Source: Halopseudomonas litoralis (GTDB taxonomy: Bacteria > Pseudomonadota > Gammaproteobacteria > Pseudomonadales > Pseudomonadaceae). Taken from it: a stretch of DNA of 64,000 bases. The stretch is from positions 1,798,001-1,862,000 of the forward strand of contig NZ_LT629748.1 in assembly GCF_900105005.1 (NCBI RefSeq), in the 5' to 3' direction. The notes below the pieces were generated by a model. The model did no database searches. It was given only the letters and a program-made list of their open reading frames with translations, and was not told the DNA's origin. Each line of letters starts with the position of its first letter. Position 1 is the stretch's first letter. Shown here in pieces: positions 61,890 through 64,000 of this stretch. Made by a program: the position numbers and the translations under genes.

Positions 61890-61900
61890 ATTGCCGGATG

Positions 61901-63340
61901 TTACGCCGGGAAAGCCGGGGAATTGACGCTGGCCAAGTCCTCCAGAATCCGCACAACCTGACAGCTGTAACCGAACTCGTTGTCATACCAGACGTACAGA
62001 ATGACCCGATTGTCGTTGCAGATGGTCGCTTCGGCATCCACCACACCCGCATGGCGCGAACCGACGAAGTCGGTTGAGACCACTTCCTGACTGTTGGTGA
62101 AGTCGATCTGCTTGTGCAGCTCGGAATGCAGCGCCATGTGACGCAGGTAATCATTCACCTCATCACGATCGGTCGACTTTTCCAGGTTCAGGTTGAGGAT
62201 GGCCATGGACACGTTGGGTGTCGGTACGCGAATGGCGTTACCGCTCAACTTGCCGGACAGCTCCGGCAGCGCCTTGGCCACCGCCTTGGCTGCACCGGTT
62301 TCGGTGATGACCATGTTCAGCGCGGCGCTGCGGCCACGGCGATTACCCTTGTGGAAGTTGTCGATCAGATTCTGGTCATTGGTATACGAGTGAACGGTCT
62401 CCACGTGACCATTGACGATACCGTACTTGTCATGAATGGCCTTGAGCACCGGCACAATGGCGTTGGTGGTACAAGACGCCGCAGAAACGATCTTGTCTTC
62501 CGGAGTGATGGTGCCGTGGTTGATACCATGCACGATATTCTTCAGGTCGCCCTTGCCTGGCGCAGTCAGCACCACGCGGGATACGCCCGGGCACTTGAGA
62601 TGCTGGGACAGGCCGGCTTCGTCGCGCCACACACCGGTGTTATCCACGACGATAGCATCGTTGATGCCGTAGGAGGTGTAATCGATGCTGCTCGGATCGC
62701 CGGCATAGATCACCTGGATCTGGTTGCCATTAGCGGTCAGCGTGTTGCTCTCTTCATCGATGGTGATGGTGCCCTGGAAGGAACCATGCACCGAATCGCG
62801 GCGCAGCAGGCTGGCACGCTTGGCCAGGTCATTCTCAGCACCTTTGCGCACCACGATAGCCCGCAGACGCAGCCCATCGCCAGCACCCGCCTTCTCGACC
62901 ATGATGCGCGCCAGCAGACGGCCAATGCGACCGAAGCCATACAGCACCACATCGCGACCCTGGCGCTTCTCACCCTTGCGGCCAATGACACTGGTCAGTT
63001 CCTTGCGCAGGAAGCTGTCAAGGTCGCCATTGCCTTCCGCCGCATACTTGCCGGCCAGACGGGCCAGATCGATGGAGGCAGGCCCCAGATCCAGGTCCAA
63101 CAGGGCCTTGATCAGCGGAAAGGTGTCATGCACCGACAGTTCGTTGTCATCAATCTGACGAGCGAAACGGTGAGACTTGAGCAGGCTGATAACGGAGCGA
63201 TTAACCAGGCCGCGGCCATAGATGGAAGTGACCACGTTGTGTTCACGGTACAAACGCCCAATCAACGGGATCATCGCTTCGGCTGTCGCTTCGCGGTCAG
63301 TCCAGTTTTCCAGACATTCATCGTATTTGGCTTGAGTCAC
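61901..63340 (-). CDS. gap: Glyceraldehyde-3-phosphate dehydrogenase, N-terminally extended
   Basis: 479 residues against about 335 for ordinary GAPDH; about 125 extra residues at the N-terminus (MTQAKYDECLENWTDREATAEAMIPLIGRLYREHNVV...). The standard domains follow: VVLYGFGRIGRLLARI (NAD loop), catalytic Cys in SAASCTTNAIVPVL, His in ETVHSYTNDQN, and WYDNEFGYSCQVVRI. The long form is known from Pseudomonas (PA3001-type). Convert G3P and 1,3-BPG; the preferred direction or cofactor is not readable here. Confidence 0.93.
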   Translation of the reverse strand: MTQAKYDECLENWTDREATAEAMIPLIGRLYREHNVVTSIYGRGLVNRSVISLLKSHRFARQIDDNELSVHDTFPLIKALLDLDLGPASIDLARLAGKYAAEGNGDLDSFLRKELTSVIGRKGEKRQGRDVVLYGFGRIGRLLARIMVEKAGAGDGLRLRAIVVRKGAENDLAKRASLLRRDSVHGSFQGTITIDEESNTLTANGNQIQVIYAGDPSSIDYTSYGINDAIVVDNTGVWRDEAGLSQHLKCPGVSRVVLTAPGKGDLKNIVHGINHGTITPEDKIVSAASCTTNAIVPVLKAIHDKYGIVNGHVETVHSYTNDQNLIDNFHKGNRRGRSAALNMVITETGAAKAVAKALPELSGKLSGNAIRVPTPNVSMAILNLNLEKSTDRDEVNDYLRHMALHSELHKQIDFTNSQEVVSTDFVGSRHAGVVDAEATICNDNRVILYVWYDNEFGYSCQVVRILEDLASVNSPAFPA

Positions 63341-63419
63341 GGCTGTTCCTTCCAGGTCATGGGAGCTAAAGGGCCAATATTATGCGGTGAGCAGCCGATA
63401 GAGGCAATCACCGAACGCA

Positions 63420-63454
63420 TAACGGCTGTCCAGCCTATTCTGGAACAGCCGTTA
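63420..63454. repeat. Long hairpin between terC-like gene and gap
   Basis: TAACGGCTGT / ACAGCCGTTA with an inner CCAG/CTGG, 10 bp beyond the terC-like stop on the minus strand. No T-tract follows, so it is not a classical terminator. Confidence 0.5.
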
Positions 63455-63464
63455 CAGCACTCTC

Positions 63465-64000
63465 TCAGGTCGATTTCCGGCGGGTAGTGTACAGCGACAA
63501 CAGCACGCCGCCGGCCAGCAGCCCGAAGGTAACACCCAGGGAAACACCCGCATGTATCTTGATATCCAGGCCATGCACCAGGATCTTGACACCGATGAAG
63601 ATCAGCACCAGCGCCAGCGCATACTTGAGGTAGACGAAACGGTGCATCATCGCCGCCAGGGCGAAGTACAACGAACGCAGTCCCAGAATGGCGAAGATGT
63701 TCGAGGTATAGACGATGAACGGATCCTGAGTGATGGCGAAAATCGCCGGAACGCTGTCCACAGCGAACACCAGGTCAGCGAGCTCGATCAGTATCAGCGC
63801 CAGAAACAGCGGTGTGGCAAACAACACCACCTTGCCGGCCTTGTCAGGCATGCGCACGAAGAACTTCGGGCCATGCAGATCATCGGTAACGCGGAAATGC
63901 CGGCGAATGAAACTGACCATGCGGTTCTGCGACAGATCAGGATGCGATTCCTCGTCCTTGCTGAAGAACATCTTGATACCGGAGAACAGCAGGAACACGC
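63465..64000 (-). CDS. TerC-family membrane protein (C-terminal part, cut by window edge)
   Basis: About 178 residues visible, reading through the right edge. Segments LLFSGIKMFFSKDEE, FFVRMPDKAGKVVLFATPLFLALILIELADLVFAVDSVPAIFAITQDPFIVYTSNIFAILGLRSLYFAL are typical of TerC/Alx proteins, with acidic residues in the helices (ELADLVFAVDS) suited to metal binding. The first residue of the visible frame (GTG at 63998) is not the true start. Family members are linked to manganese export or metallation; the specific role is unknown. Confidence 0.9.
   Translation of the reverse strand, partial: VFLLFSGIKMFFSKDEESHPDLSQNRMVSFIRRHFRVTDDLHGPKFFVRMPDKAGKVVLFATPLFLALILIELADLVFAVDSVPAIFAITQDPFIVYTSNIFAILGLRSLYFALAAMMHRFVYLKYALALVLIFIGVKILVHGLDIKIHAGVSLGVTFGLLAGGVLLSLYTTRRKST

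Noticed and set aside
63420..63454. Hairpin downstream of the terC-like gene as a Rho-independent terminator
   Set aside because: Strong stem but no following T-tract; listed as a repeat only.
62114..63487. 457-codon frame antisense to gap
   Set aside because: Shadow frame, no recognisable domain, Gln/His/Arg-rich.

Overview
The window looks like chromosome from a gammaproteobacterium of the Pseudomonas group. Gene content and order from tatD to gap (tatD-pilZ-holB-tmk-mltG-pabC-fabF-acpP-fabG-fabD-plsX-rpmF-yceD / maf / sppA-HAD-rluC / rne / murB-kdsB-trm112-lpxK-exbD-exbB-comEC / DUF2062 / lolD-lolC / pilZ-domain-glpQ / sthA-nqrM-apbE-nqrFEDCBA / gap) match what I remember of the Pseudomonas aeruginosa PA2959-PA3001 block. 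The split class II ribonucleotide reductase (nrdJa/nrdJb), DUF1285, DUF4823 and the fap amyloid operon also fit Pseudomonas sensu lato. A marine or halophilic lineage such as Halopseudomonas is my guess, not something the sequence proves.

Layout. 1-4030: partial MoxR ATPase, membrane-anchored TAXI-type binding protein, rnk, rmuC. 4212-10725: the main accessory region, a VpsR-like sigma-54 activator facing a complete functional-amyloid operon fapABCDEF. The operon is preceded by a near-consensus sigma-54 promoter, a candidate IHF site and a palindromic candidate activator site. 10726-13777: nrdJab with two NrdR-like boxes overlapping its promoter. 13838-20937: DUF1285, DUF4823 lipoprotein, radical SAM, a lipoprotein carboxylesterase, an exported amidohydrolase, and a TetR regulator divergent from a class V aminotransferase-like enzyme. 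21018-23280: a small RNA I assign to rgsA, then an intact IS66-family element with perfect 20-bp ends and an 8-bp target duplication. The IS split a 10+10 bp palindrome just upstream of a pirin gene. 23301-24679: pirin and wrbA. 24681-34750: DNA replication, peptidoglycan and fatty-acid synthesis genes. 34875-49287: maf, sppA, HAD phosphatase, rluC, rne with a long leader, cell-envelope genes, comEC. 49318-54410: lipoprotein export (lolD plus one permease only), a PilZ-domain protein, a small secreted protein, glpQ, sthA. 54458-61582: the complete Na+-translocating NADH:quinone reductase operon with its maturation genes apbE and nqrM; a perfect ANR/FNR-type box lies upstream. 61901-64000: an N-terminally extended GAPDH and a TerC-family protein cut by the window edge.

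How the genes work together. The fap block encodes a whole nucleation-precipitation amyloid export machine: FapC and FapB subunits, FapA and FapE accessory proteins, the FapD C39-like protease and the FapF outer-membrane pore. The layout suggests it is switched by the neighbouring sigma-54 activator, plausibly in response to c-di-GMP as for VpsR and FleQ. The fab/plsX block makes acyl chains for phospholipid and lipid A, which lpxK, kdsB, lolCD and murB use in envelope building. No tRNA, rRNA, CRISPR array or prophage was recognised.
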